A DNA stretch of 64,000 nt from Caenorhabditis elegans (Eukaryota; Nematoda; Chromadorea; Rhabditida; Rhabditidae). This document shows positions 9,101 through 21,500 of the stretch, piece after piece. The stretch covers positions 2,728,001 through 2,792,000 of the forward strand of contig NC_003281.10 of assembly GCF_000002985.6 (NCBI RefSeq), in the 5' to 3' direction. How positions within the stretch are numbered: the stretch's first letter is position 1; every line of letters begins with the position of its first letter. The notes under the pieces are model-generated. The model saw only the letters and a program-made list of their open reading frames with translations. It was not told the DNA's origin and searched no databases. The translations under genes and the position numbers were made by a program.

Positions 9101-11530
9101 TTACGACAAAATGCACAGTTTTGCAAATTTTGAAGTTAGCGTCCTGAAAAATGGGTTCGCGGGGTAGAAATTGACGAGGAATTCAAATTTCCTATTTAAA
9201 CTGTATTGAAATTTCCGATTTAAGTTGAAAACTGCACATTTTCATGTTTTTTCTTAGTTTTTAACAATTTTCGATGTCATTTTCGACTTCCCCGCCAATT
9301 TTCACCACTGAAACTTTTTTCCTGGCTTTCTAGCTCAAAATGAGAATTTCACGGTGTACGGTAGCCCCAAAAGTACGCAAACACCGAACATCCCACGACA
9401 AAATGCACAGTTTTTGTGTTTTTGACGTTTGAGGCCTGAAAATTGGCTTGAAGGGGTAGAAATTGACGAGGAATTCGAAAATTTGCATATTTTAAGAGCG
9501 TTTCCCGTTGCCTTTTTTTCTAATGTTTTTTTTCTTAAATTCAGTCAAAAATCTCAGTCTTCAAACAAAAATTTCAGAAATTGCGCGTCAAATGTGATGC
9601 ATTAGGTCCGCAACTTGAATCTATACTCAATGCACCATGTTTTACGCGCAAATTTTCAAATTTTTGAAAGTGGCTTTACAAGCGACATTTCTGCGCGTCA
9701 AATGTGATGTAGTCGGTCTTTATATATTTGGCGCACACCGTGACACCCGATGCACCATGTTTTACGCGCAAACTTTTCGATTTCTGAAAATGACCAAGCA
9801 TGGTGCACTCCGTCCGCATTTGCAAACCCCTATGCACCATGTTTTTTCAGGGCATAAATCTAAACGCCCACCTCTGGAGACTGGAGAAATACTGAGAAAA
9901 TCGACAGAAGCTCCACCAGCAGATTGTCCCATCAATGTAATATTATTTGGATCTCCATTAAACAGCCCAATATTCTCCTTAACCCATTTCAACGCAAAAA
10001 CCATGTCATGAAGTGCCACATTATCCGGAATAGAACTGTCTCCAGTTGTCCAAAAACCGAGAAATCCCAATCGATATTGAATTGTGACAACTACGACATC
10101 TTTTGTCACAAGGTGTTGACAAATACTCATATCACCGTATTTATGAGCACTATCACTGACAAAACCTCCACCATGGATGTACAGAATTACAGGGAATCCT
10201 GTCTCGTTTTTTGGGGTCCATACTGGAGTGAAGATGTTGAGTGTTAGGTTGTCTTCGGATTGTGGGGATGTCTGAAAATGCGTGTTGTTTAGCGTTTAGC
10301 GGAGCGTCGTTGAAAAAAAAAGAAAAATGCGTACCTTTGGCGAAAGCACATGATCTTTTTGAATTCCTCTAGCTCCGAATGATTTGGTCTCCCTGACTTC
10401 CGTCCATTTTTCGTGGGGTTGAGGAAGCTGAAATTTGCGCGTCAAATTTGGTGTGGCAAGTCCGTAAGTCAAATGTGATTACGCGCAAGTAGGCCTGTGG
10501 AGTGGTCGCCCCATTTTTTTGGGTCGGCCGGGTCGGGGTCATGTCCCCGACCCATTTTTCCAAAATTTAACAGAAAATTATCAAAAACTTGAAAAATTAT
10601 GTTTTGTCAAAAAACACGTGTAAAAGCTGAAAATTATAAAATTATCGTATTTTCATCAGTTAAAAAAAACATACCCTATTTTCGATACAAAAAAGCATAA
10701 GAATCAACGTTTAAACACGCTTTACAACAAAACAAACATGTTTTTTCGATTTCAGACATTTTCCGAAAATGGGTCGGGGACGTGACCCCGACCCAAAAAG
10801 TGGGTCGGGGCCGCGACCCCGACACAAAATTGGGTCGCGGGTCGACCCATCTCGACCCATTCAACAGGCCTACGCGCAAGTTATAAAACTGAATTTTGAG
10901 CGTCAAATGCAGTGTATTGTGTCCGAAAATCAAAACTGGGCGAACGCAGACTCCAATACATCATATTTTACGCGCAAATTTTGAAATTGAACTTTGCGCG
11001 TAAAATATGGTGTATTGATTCCGTCAGTCAAAATTGTGCAAACACGGCCTCTGATACACCATGTTTTACGCGCAAATTTTGAAAACTGCACTTTGCGCTT
11101 CGAATATGATGCATTCTACCCACAACTGAAAATTAGGCAAACACAGGCACTGATGCATCATATCCTACGAGCAAATTATGAAAATTGAATTTTGCGCGTC
11201 AGATATAGTGTACCGAGTCCGTAAGCCAAAATTGTGTAAACACAGCCCAATACGTCATATCTTACGCGAAAGTTTCAAATTTCCCACTCACCGCAAATCT
11301 CAAATTACCAATTGGCGGAGCGGCGTACGGAATACCTTGGAACGCGTCCACCTGGAATTTAAAGTTTTTTCAATTTTAATTTTAATTTTTAATTCCGAGA
11401 AAAAAAATTTCCATACCTGCTTCTCCCCTTCATGAATAAGCCGACGGCCTTCAATTGGACCATAACTTGTCAAAACCTGCCTGGAAGGCGGATAATGTGG
11501 AGTTGTATGCTTTGAAACTGTTCCTCCCAT
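6150..11530 (-). CDS. Type-B carboxylesterase (alpha/beta hydrolase)
   Basis: Nine exons join in frame, roughly 11530-11417, 11352-11291, 10430-10338, 10271-9870, 8619-8441, 8398-8235, 7859-7532, 7099-6966 and 6339-6150. The product is about 550 residues, normal for the cholinesterase/carboxylesterase family. Visible family marks are FQGIPYAAPPIGNLRF, the SEDNLTLNIFTP block, the oxyanion region YIHGGGF and the nucleophile elbow GQSAGG. Also present are an acidic residue in AKSEGLVF and a histidine in DATHCTDISYVVGNH that fits the charge-relay position. It is therefore probably an active ester hydrolase. No signal peptide or C-terminal anchor is seen. Instead it starts MGGTVSKH, a plausible N-myristoylation site, so it may be membrane-bound on the cytosolic side. 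An acceptor TTTCAG sits directly before the ATG, consistent with trans-splicing. Substrate unknown. Confidence 0.9.
7136..7452. repeat. Inverted-repeat element in an esterase intron
   Basis: Left GCGCAAAATATCTCGTAGCG with AAAACTACAGTAAT mirrors right ATTACTGTAGTTTTCGCTAC with GAGATATTTTGCGCG. A less paired core of about 170 bases separates them. Same family as 4670-4945. Confidence 0.8.
8668..8935. repeat. Inverted-repeat element with GTACCACTTGC ends in an esterase intron
   Basis: GTACCACTTGCACGGGTCGG is followed at once by GCAAGTGGTAC, and GTACCACTTGCCGGGCCGTG occurs near 8894. Together with GTATTCCGTATGCCTGC and GCGTTGACGCG blocks it looks like a degraded non-autonomous element. Confidence 0.6.
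9061..9480. repeat. Two direct repeats of about 120 bp in an esterase intron
   Basis: Copies at about 9061-9182 and 9356-9474 share GGTACG(A/G)TAGCCCCA, AAGTACGCAAA, ACGACAAAATGCACAG and GGGGTAGAAATTGACGAGG. Spacing between copies is about 295 bases. Noncoding. Confidence 0.8.
9575..9850. repeat. Array of GCGCGTCAAAT / ATGTTTTACGCGC palindromic units
   Basis: Units of TTGCGCGTCAAATGTGATG, about 50 bases of spacer, then ATGCACCATGTTTTACGCGC recur, partly overlapping the 3' edge of an esterase exon flank. The same family forms another array at 10905-11275 and single copies across the window. Confidence 0.8.
10488..10872. repeat. Inverted-repeat element with TAGGCCTGT ends and GGGTCGGGG core
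   Basis: Left end TAGGCCTGTGGAGTGGTCG and right end CGACCCATTCAACAGGCCTA are inverted copies. Inside are GGTCGGGGTCATGTCCCCGA and related G/C-rich hairpins. Both flanks read CGCGCAAG next to the ends, with TA at each junction, as if it inserted into a TTACGCGCAAG repeat with a TA target duplication. No coding capacity. Confidence 0.8.
10905..11275. repeat. Second array of GCGCGTAAAAT palindromic units
   Basis: At least three units of TTTGCGCGTAAAATATGGTG, spacer containing CAAAATTGTGCAAACAC, and ACACCATGTTTTACGCGCAA lie head to tail between esterase exons 2 and 3. Confidence 0.8.
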
Positions 11531-12271
11531 TCTGAAATTAAAAAAAAATTTGCGAGCAGAACATGGTGCATCGAGAAGAAAATTTGGCTGACAGACGACA
11601 ACAAGCAATTTCGAAAGTGGCAACACTATTTGACTGATAATCGGTTTTTATCAGTGATAATAAAGTATTTATGTGTCTATTTATTTATTACATTCCTCCA
11701 TCCCTCCAGACTACACAACTTGAGAGGTCACAAAAATTGAATGAGGAAATGATAATTATTGAACAAACATTGTGGGATTGATTTGTGATCAGTTAACTTT
11801 GCGCGTCGAATATGGTGCATTGTCTAGACTAGAGAAAAATTTAGCTTTTTAATTTCCCAAAATAAGCATTTTTAAACAGAAAAAAATGCTACATCATTAC
11901 AAAAAAAAATTCAACTGATCGTAAAACTAGTCTAAAGTTTTTTTTTTAATAAATAACAAACACAATTCAGAAAAATCCAATCGACCGAAGAAAATTTGCA
12001 TTCAGGGCAAAAAAAGTGAAACTATGACAAAAATCATCAATAAACAAGTCGATACACAAAGATACGTGTTCGTTCTGCGCAAAAGAGACTGAGAGAGATA
12101 GTGTACGTTTTAGTCATATGAGTACACAGGTAGGCTACAGAAAAACAATTTCCGTATGCAAATACTACAAGTGAAAACGGACTTGAAACTGTAAGCCCAG
12201 ATCTTAAGCCCATGCATACGCCAAATCCTCAGCCTACTGAACCCTAAGCCTAAGCCTAAGCCTAAGCCTAA

Positions 12272-13647
12272 CCTCTTAAAAAGTTACAAGAAGGTTTTTC
12301 CTTGCGCTTGGAGCGCAAAAGAAAAGAAAAAGAGCTATTTAGACTTAGGGTGCCCAACTGGAATAAAATATAGGAAATCCTTATGACACACTTAAGCCTA
12401 AGCGCCCGAAAAAAACTAGTATGCCCAACTGGAATAAAATATTGGAAATCCTTATGACACACCGGCGGTATGGCGCGGCTTAAGCCTAAATAGCCACTTT
12501 TATCAAAATACATTTGAGCTCGGCTCGCGTTTTAAAATAACTTCTCAGTTAACTCTAAAGCACTCTGTGTATATTTTTCAGTAATCTGAATGAAAATTAT
12601 TACTGAGAAACTTGGAGATTTCGTAATATTTGGAGGGAAGCGAGCAACCTTTGGGGATATTTTTTCTTAGTAAAGTTATAGAATGCCATTATTCAAATTC
12701 CTATCTCATGGGAAGAAAAGTTCAAATTCTGTACCAACAGCTCGCCTTGCGTTTTACAATAACTTCTCAGGCAACTCAAAAGTAATCTGTGGATATTTTT
12801 CAGTAATCTAAATGAAGATTATTTCTAAGAAACTTGGAAATTTTGTAATATTTGAAGGGATGCGAGCAATCTCTACATATTTGCGATCAACCTTTGGAAA
12901 TTTTTTTTCTTAGTGAAGTTATAGAATGCCAATATTCAAATTCCTATCTCATGGGAAGAAAAGTTCAAATTCTGTACCTGCGTATATTTTTTTATAACTC
13001 CGTTCTTCCCACAAGAAAGGCCTTCTTCCAATGAGACAGGAATTCAAATATCGGCAGTATTCATAGGTACAGAATTCGAACCTTTCTTTACATGAGATAG
13101 GAATTTTATATCAACCAAATTAACCCTCCAATAAAGTGGGACCTTTGATGAATATAATCACTCTGATGATATCTAATTCCGATGATTAATCCATTTTTCT
13201 TTCTCTCACACTTATGAACTAAAATGATTACTAAATTAAGGTGTGATAACATATGATATTTATTTTTAAATTTAAATAAAGTTTTTTATTTTATTTTTGC
13301 TAAAGAACGAATAGTTTACAACCGCCTCGCTCAAATGTATTTTGATAAAAGTGGCTATTTAGGCTTAAGCCGCGCCATACCGCCGGTGTGTCATAAGGAT
13401 TTCCAATATTTTATTCCAGTTGGGCATCCTAGTTTTTTTTCGGGCCCTTAGGCTTAAGTGTGTCATAAGGATTTCCTATATTTTATTTAAATTGGGCATT
13501 CTAGCATGTTTTTCGGGCCCTTAGGCTGGTTGGATTGGGATTTCCTATATTTTATTCCAGTTGGGTACCCTAAGTCTAAATAGCTCTTTTTCTTTTCTTT
13601 TGCGCTCCAAGCGCAAGGAAAAACCTTCTTGTAACTTTTTAAGAGGG
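12272..13647. repeat. Large inverted-repeat element with internal duplication
   Basis: The left arm (about 12272-12520) starts CCTCTTAAAAAGTTACAAG and contains GCGCTTGGAGCGCAAAAG and GGCGGTATGGCGCGGCTTAAG. The right arm (about 13328-13647) carries the inverse and ends CTTGTAACTTTTTAAGAGG. Inside, a block starting near AATAACTTCTCAG is present twice in direct orientation (about 12535-12730 and 12760-12985). The element abuts a GCCTAA telomere tract on its left. No transposase frame. Confidence 0.85.
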
Positions 13648-15530
13648 TTTCATATATTTTATTAAAATCGGGGCGAAGCCCTCATTTTAAATCCATATTG
13701 TTTTTTTTTTTGTCTTCCACTATCCCTGCAAATAGGAAAGAGAATGTGTTCTTTCTGATGAAGTAAAAATCATCATAAAATCATGAAAACTGAGAGCAGG
13801 AGGTAATATTTGAATATATTGGGTTGTAAATGTGTGTCTCTCTGTGGGTGGGGTGGCGATGTGTTGGCAGCCAACCCTTCAACGAACTGTATCTCCCGCC
13901 TGTATCTCCCTTCAAAGTGAGAATTGGGTTACAAAAATTTGAGGGAATATGAAAAAAGGTGTGAGGATTTCAAAAATATTATTGTTGAAACACCAGACCA
14001 AACCACTTTTTCTGGGCAAGAGGCAGAAAATTAATTATTTGAAAAAAATTTCAAACTGGCACAAAATTTTTTCAAAAATAAATTTTCACAAATTTGTAAT
14101 AGATTCCATTTTTCATAAATATTGTTCATTGAACACAAAAAAGAAAACAAAGATTCATCAAAAAATGAGTGAAAAATCGCAAAAATTCGAAAAAATCAGT
14201 GCTGAAAAACTCGAATTTTTGGCGGTGCTGAAAAAAATTTTCACTAAAATTTTTTTGAAACTTAGTTTTTCGGATTTAGCGTCAAGTTTTGAATCTATAT
14301 AAAAAAAAACAAAATTAAAATTGATCTCAGATTGAGTGAATAATAAACGCTCAAAATTGAAAAATGATCAACGCAAAAACGGCAGTAACTTGCTTCAAGG
14401 TCGATTATCTCAGTGAGTTTTCACTCAATTTTCAAAATTTTTTTGCTCTATCGCTTTAGAAAAAAATATTTGTAATTTCATTTTTTTTTTCCTCAAAATC
14501 AAAATATCTCAAACGACCGCCATCCTACGAGAAGGGAAAAAAAAAGTTTTTGGAAAAAAAATCAAAAATTTTTTTTCTGCCTCGATTTTCAAAATGAAAA
14601 AATCACTTTTTCGGAATATTTTTTACTTTAAAATGTACCTACGATCTTTTTATACAACAATTTCACCTTGGAACCAAAGATTTCTCAAAGACAACAGCGC
14701 ACGAAGCGGTGGTTTGCGAAAAAACACGAAAAAAACACACCGAAGTGGGAGGGGGGATGTCAAAATTGCGAATTTGACTTTGGAGCTCTCTAAAAGAGCT
14801 CATATCTGATGGATCTGGATGATTTGTATGTTTTTCGACGCATCTCGTCGAGTACTATAAACTGCTAAAAAATCTCGTAAAAATCGCAAAAACTCGAATT
14901 TTCCTGCAATTAAAACCACCCGAAAATGACAAAAAATAGCGATTTTTGAGTTTCACTCAAAATATCTCGGCTCAATGAGCTCCAATCTTTCTGAAAAAAA
15001 GAATACAGAGATGGGGCAAGCTTTTTGAAGAGACAGCAAAAAACCGCATCAAAATCCATCCACCCACCGTCAAGTTACACGCGCGTTTTCAAAGTGGAAT
15101 CTTTTTGTCGACAAAAAGGGGCGGAGCGAGGGTAATTTTTTTTCTATTTTGAAGCTTAATATCTCGGCTCCTGTAAATCGAAATCGGCTCAAAATTCACA
15201 AAAAAACTTATTTCGCTACGATCCTCCTGTCATTAAATTTTCGTGAGCTTAGGGAGAAAACTGACAAAACGCCAAACTTTAAAATTTTAAAAAATAGTTG
15301 AGGGTCATTTTGAAAACACCTTAAGCTCCATAACTCGGCGAGTTTTGATGGAATCAATTTGAAATTTTACACGGAAGCTTCTTAGTGGCCTATACGTCTC
15401 TGTGTAAAATTTCGCTTTGATCGGCCAACGGGAACCATTTGAAAAATGAAAAAAACGCTGTAATCCTAACCCTAAATAAAAAAAAAAAAAAAAAAAGCTA
15501 ACGCTCCCCCACTGACGCCAAACTTAAGAA

Positions 15531-15655
15531 TAAGCCTAAGCCTAAGCGTAAGCATACGCCAAATCCTGAGCCTGCTGAACCCTAAGTCTAAGCCTAAGCC
15601 TAAGACTAAGCCTAAACTTAAGAATAAGCCTAAGCCTAAGCGTAAGCCTAAGCTT
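15531..15655. repeat. Interstitial telomere-type repeat (GCCTAA)n, degenerate
   Basis: Repeats of CCTAAG, with variants CCTAAA, CGTAAG and CATACG, run for about 125 bases. The exact hexamer is the complement of TTAGGC, the nematode telomere unit. A shorter run lies at 12240-12272. Confidence 0.85.
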
Positions 15656-15887
15656 CAAACTAAATTTTTATCACATGACTTATAGTCATTCCATATATTA
15701 TAAAAATCATCTGATAGTGAAATTTAATCAGGTTGATTGTTATGAAATTTAAAAAAAAGATAGTTGGGTGACATCATGGAGCATGTGGGTATCTATTAAG
15801 TTTTTTTCCTATTTTAGAAAAATGGAAGCACATTAGTTCTGAAAATTTAAATAAACAATTCAAAATTAAAGAAAAAAATACATCAAT

Positions 15888-18500
15888 CTATTTAATACTT
15901 CTAATTATAGTTTGATTATCAATGTCATATTTCAGTGGCGTCCAGTTTTCAGCAAAATAGTCGTATGGATTGAGTTCTCCTCTTCTCTGCAAAAAAAAAT
16001 TGATGGCCTAGAAAATTCAAGAAAAAAACTCACATAAATAGGATCGTTAGTCTCGCGAATATCCATATAATAGACTTTATTTCCTTTAGATAGATATCCC
16101 ATCCACCACCCGAATGTTGAATGGGGAGCTGGAAATTTCTCAGTCGGGTTGAGCTTTATCAAAAAGTTGCCAACTGACAAAATATTTGTTATCTGATTTT
16201 CTATAATTTTTTAGTTGACCACATTCTGATATCTTTAAGATCGGCCGAGATATGAATCGTTAAAGTTTATCAACTTTTTGAACATAGTGCATCAGGTTTA
16301 TAGAACTTTAATGGCTTATATCTCGGATATCTTTAGTTTTATCAAAAGTTGTCAACTGACAAAATGTTTGTGAACTATTTGTCTACAATTTTGTTGTTAA
16401 GCACTTTTTCACAAATTTATAATAAACTGAGCTATGAGCCTCCAAGGGGAGCTTACATGCAATCAGCACAGCATCACAATTTTCCTTCGCATACAGTAGA
16501 TCATCATGGTTTCTGTTTTTGGCTATAAAGTATGTTGTGCTTGATTTCTGGAAAAAAATAATTCAAATAAAGATTACTGTAGCTGCTTGTACCCACATTT
16601 TTATTTAAGCTGTTATAAATGAGTTCCAAAAACTCCAATGTATCTCCAAACAAAACTGTGGCCTTTTTAGCATGAGTGCTAGGATCTGGAAATTATATGA
16701 AAAGCGTTTCGGGCAAGTGGAGGACTTACCTTTTTTCTCCATAAAGTCGAGAGCATTTATGACAAAACGCTCATCGGCGACTGCAAATCCGACTGATAAG
16801 AAGTCACCTCTTCTAACGTGGGCGCATGTTCTGAAATTTTAGTTTTTAGAGTGCCTATGCCTGCCTGTCTGCCTCCATTCCTGATCTCGCCTAGCTGCCT
16901 ATCCTTTGCGTCATGCCTGACTGGCTACCAACCAGACTGCCTAGGTACGTGCCTAGGGGCCTACCATTCTTAATACCTAACTTTGCCTGTATGGTTAAGT
17001 TGCCTACTACATTGGTTTCCTGCCTGTGTATCTGCTTTATGATGACCTAAATGCCATCGTGACTACTGTCTAGCATGTTTGTCTACCCCTACCTACCTCA
17101 CGCCTACCTGCCTACGTACCTGCCTATCTTAACTCACACGAAAACATTATCAGTTGACCTTGGAAGTGAGCTGTAGTTTCCTGATTTTTTCACGTAGCCA
17201 ATCAATTCTCGTTGCATGCCAGCAAAATATTTCCACGACTGAAATTTTTGTTTTAAAAACAAAAAATTCTCAAAAAATACAAAAAGTGCGACCTGATAGA
17301 AATGCGAATCCAAATGAAGAAACTCGTCGTTCATATTTTCTAGAACTCGGGGATCCACGTAAACACAACATAGCTTACTGAATTGAATGGGTTTGTTGTG
17401 AGACGGTACCTGAAAATCGATTTTCCTGCCTGCCTGCCTACAAGGCGACCTTACCTATGAAGGCAGAACAGGTACAGTTAGGCATGCCTGAGATAGGTAT
17501 GAGGTAGGCGCGTAGGAAAAAGTTTTAATGTAGTGATGTAGGCAGGTAACAGAGTAGGCACAAGGTAGATGCGTTGCAGAGAAGGAATAGATAGGCAGGT
17601 AGACATCAGGTGGAAAGCAGGCACAGGCACGTAGGTATTTATGTAAGAATTGGTAGATACTTAGGTAGGCAGGCAGGCATGAAGTAGGCACGCATGCAAG
17701 TAGGCACGGGCAGGCAGGCATGCTTACTTTGCCATGAACAATTTGAAATTTTTCAATTAATCCGGGAATCGCTTCTTTTGTGCTTTTCCACATTCCCTCA
17801 TAATTCTTGTCCTCGACAAATAGAATCGGTGTTCGATTCAGAACTCTCGACATTCCCAAAAGTGAAGCCATTTCGAATAAGTGATTTCCTATTCATATGG
17901 TTATATATATCAGCCATGCAATGCTTAATAGAGACATACCTAATCCAGATTGGGCGGCAAGGCTACTTGATAAGAACTTTTTTGGAGCACCGACAGGGAG
18001 AGAAGCTTGAAATTCGGCGATTCTGTAAGAAATTTTGGCCACCTTTTTTTTATATTTTAATTTAATGTAGAGATATCAAAAAAATGTCAAGTACAAAAAT
18101 GTAACTAATTGACGAATTCTTTGTCATATGGCAATTTTTTGCTTATACCAAAATCAACCCAGGGTATCAAAGTTGGACAAAACATGGTGCATCGAACGGA
18201 AATTAACAACACTTCTTGCAATGTTTTTCAAATTCAATTTTTGGTCGATGCACCATGTTCAAAATCTGTATGCTAGCTCATATTTCTGTTCATTTTGAGG
18301 ATATAAAGAAGATATTAACTACAAAATTTTAGAAAAAATATATTTAAAACATTACAATTATTGATACCAAGAAATACAATTCAAACATACGTGACTTTCC
18401 TTGGCGACTGAACAGCATAAATATAAAATACTGAATCAGTGAACTAATTTAATAATATTTTCTCACCAAAAACCAACCTAGAACGACAATTATTGCCCAT
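15888..18500 (-). CDS. Glycosyltransferase family 11 (alpha-1,2-fucosyltransferase-like)
   Basis: Exons join in frame at about 18435-18392, 18025-17941, 17883-17727, 17409-17294, 17241-17138, 16829-16731, 16688-16598, 16548-16459, 16131-16034 and 15986-15888 (TAG). The protein contains SGLGNHLFEMASLLG, HVRRGDF, the VLFGDTLEFLE block and STFGWWMGYLSKG, in the order usual for the large nematode GT11 family. HVRRGDF is the expected GDP-fucose-binding motif. Such enzymes act in the Golgi on glycans. The 5' end is uncertain: a start at 18500 (MGNNCRSRLVF) gives an open frame into VFYIYAVQSPRKVT, which could be part of a signal anchor, but it is short. Introns are filled with CCTG/CCTA minisatellite and GATGCACCATG repeats. 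Length about 320 residues. Confidence 0.85.
16855..17130. repeat. CCTG/CCTA minisatellite
   Basis: Degenerate tandem units such as GCCTGCCT, CTACCTGCCTA and CGTGCCTA occur inside a glycosyltransferase intron. The same class recurs at 17430-17715 (opposite orientation), 22170-22640, 24600-24780 and 27565-28250. Confidence 0.85.
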
Positions 18501-21500
18501 GGCACTAAATGTTTTGCCGATTTCACTGCATTTTATCCTATTTGAGTATATGATGGTTTTTGAGACATATTGTAAAATAATTATTTTTTGAATAATAGTG
18601 AAGTTACTCTGAAGAAAGGCCAAAAGTGCAGAAATAGTTATCAATGTGGTCGTAATGTTAAAGGAAAGAGCAAACAAAACTGTTTCAAACGGTTTGTATC
18701 TTGTTTGCAATAGTAATTGATAAGATTGGATTGTAAAACTACATGCCTGACTCACCAGGCTTCATGCCAAACCGAATAGGCCTATAACCGGATTATCTTT
18801 AAGCTAAAGAATTTTATTAATATACAATTTTTGCTGTAACTGAAATTATAGCAGCCCAAGTTGTAAGCTGACATAGTACATATTTGGTCGATGCACCATG
18901 TCCAAATTCAATTTGGCTGCTCATATCTCGGTTTATTGTAGAGATATCAAAAATCTTCCAACTACAAAAATGTTGGAAACTATATCACAAATATTTTATC
19001 AATTGACAATTTTTAGCTAAAAGTAAAATCAACCCAGATATTAGCTAACAAAGTTCTACAAAGCATGGTGCATCGATCGTCATTTGTTTTAATTTTTGGT
19101 GCATACCCAAACGCCTTATTTTTAAATGAAAATTTTGATAACTTTATTTAAATAATAAATTTGTGATATTGTCATGTCTCACAATAATAAATTCAACACA
19201 ATAAGTATATATTAATAACGATAATTCAACTAATAATTAGGGAAGTGGAGCGAGCTGTTGCAATTGCTGAAACTGTGATCTCAGTTGTCTCTGCTTCTCA
19301 GCCAATCTCTCCTGACGCTCTTCCAAGTCCTGTCTTCTATCGTTCATTTGCTCCGGTCCGGGGGATGCTCGCCGAGCAACGTCTTCGATCAAGTTCCTGA
19401 GCTGATCTGGCAGCTCTGGCGGTTTGGAGAACTTTTGTCGAACGTCTTGGACAGAGTATCGGCTTGGAGGACGTGGGATGCTGCCCGGATCTCCAACTTC
19501 TTCGAGAACATTGTCAAGATCACTTACAGGCGACTTTGGGGATTCCTTGTACTCATACATTGGAGCAACCTTTACCACATTAGAACTGGTAGCCGCTAGT
19601 TGGAGGGACTGGGCGAGCTGAGATTGTTGTGGTGGAAGCATCGGCGGTGGTGGCGGTGGTGGAGGTGGGATCGGAGCTGTCAACGGTGATGGTGGAGCTG
19701 AGTGCATAGCAATTGTCTGTGCTACAGAAGGTTTTGGAGGTAATCTTGGAGATCCTGGAGCTCCAGCTGAATCCGCCCGTTCCACATGCTTCTTCCTACG
19801 TTGAATCGATGGATCTTGCACCATGGCTAGCTTTTTCATTGTAACCATGATATTCGCCAAGGCTTTACATCTTCGAAGGCTCTGATCCACTGCGATACTC
19901 TGATCGCGAATGAATTTTTCCTCTCGGACCACTCGTTCCATATCTCTCTTGATCTGTTGTTCGATTGCCATTTGGATCGGTGGGAAGTCGGCTGAAAAAA
20001 AGTGAAAATTAAAGATATTGATTTTGAGAGCCCATTCCTTAATTTTCTTGTCTATTAAATTATAAAAAGAGTTGATAAATATTTTGTCAGTGGATAATTT
20101 TTGCTAAAATAAAAGCCCAACCGAGTTATATGCCCTCATAATCAACGTCGATGCACCATGTCCAAAATTAATTTGGCAGCTTATATCTTTGTTAGTTTCA
20201 AAGATATTTAAAAAGTTTTGACTACAAAAATGTAGAAAAATAGCTAGAAAATATTTTGTCAGTTGACAACTTTTTGATAAAATCAATAAAAATCGAGACA
20301 TGAGTTGCCAAAATCGATAGCTCATATCTCGGTTTATTGTAGAGCTATCAAAAAACGTATCACTACAAAAATGTAGGAAATGATATCAGAAATATTTTGT
20401 CAATTAACAATTTTTTCATAAAACCAAAACCAACCGAGATATTAGGTGTTAAAGTTAGGCGAAACATGATGCATCGAACTAAAATTGACACAACTTCTCG
20501 TAATTTCCGTAGAAAATCAGAATAAAAACTGTTAGCAGGTTAAAAGGGTAAGTTGTTTTATCAACTTCCAGAAAAAACCTTACTTTTCAAGTTCGCTGCA
20601 AGTCGTCCAATATTCGTTAGTTTTTCGGTCATATCTTCCACTTCGCTCATTCGTAGCTTTTTCTGATTTGCAAGCACACTACCACGTACGGTTTCCACAT
20701 TTGTCTCGAAACTTCTGCAAACAAAAAATTGGTTAAAATGTTGAATTTTGGTATCATGGTGAATCGGAAAATATTTTAGAAAAATATTTAGTTTTTTTCG
20801 TTCTTTCCAGAAGTTTCTAGATTTTTCTGAAAATTCCAAAAAAATTATCTTTCTTCCGAAAAATTCTAAACCTTTCCAGAAGTTTTCCGCGACGGAGCCA
20901 ACCTCGTCATTTGCTAAACACTTACGTCAATGAATGTAGAAGCTCTGCAAGTTGACTGGCATGCTCATTTCGTTGGCTCTCGTTGCTCATTTCCGTAGCT
21001 GGAATCTCAATTGGCATGACTGAAACCCCACCACGCATTCTATCAGCAACCAATCTTCCGATCTTATCCCCGGCTTCTCGTAAAAGCGTATTTCCAGTCT
21101 GAGCATTCACCTGCAAAATTTCCATTATTTTCATTTGAGCTCCTACTAATCAATATAACCTGTGCAGAGTTTTTGAGCTGTTTCAGCTCATTGTGAGTGT
21201 CTTTAAGCTTGCTACGGAACACGGAGAGTTGATAAGCGGTGTGTGAGGAAATTGAGTCGGATAGAGAAGAGGCTGGTTTTTCGGAAGATTCTCGAGCAGT
21301 GTCAGGGTGCATGGATAGGATCTGGAGTTAATGTTTGATAAGGAGATTAGCTGAGGGGGAGCATAAAATAGTCGATGCACCATGTTTTGATCGACTTTGG
21401 TGGCTTGGCTTGGAGATTTGATTATTTCAAAAAAATTATCAACTAACAAAATGTTTTTAACATCTCAAAAATATTTTTAGATACGAGCTGTTACGTAAAA

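Larger units (their letters stand above)
11650..15880. other. Gene-free stretch of about 4.2 kb
   Basis: Between the esterase start and the end of the glycosyltransferase gene I find no convincing exon on either strand. It holds a large inverted-repeat element (12272-13647), interstitial telomere hexamers near 12246 and 15531-15655, and AT-rich low-complexity sequence (13680-15500). Phrases such as ATATCTCGGCTC and GAGTTTTGATGGAATCAATTT there resemble dispersed worm repeats. Confidence 0.6.

Noticed and set aside
13949..14302. Lys/Phe/Ile-rich frame of 117 codons
   Set aside because: Low-complexity AT-rich DNA with no splice context or family resemblance.
17455..17871. Extended frame after the glycosyltransferase exon ending VHGK
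   Set aside because: The Cys/Pro/Leu-rich extension is the CCTG/CCTA minisatellite in the intron; a donor follows GTHGK-like end at 17727.
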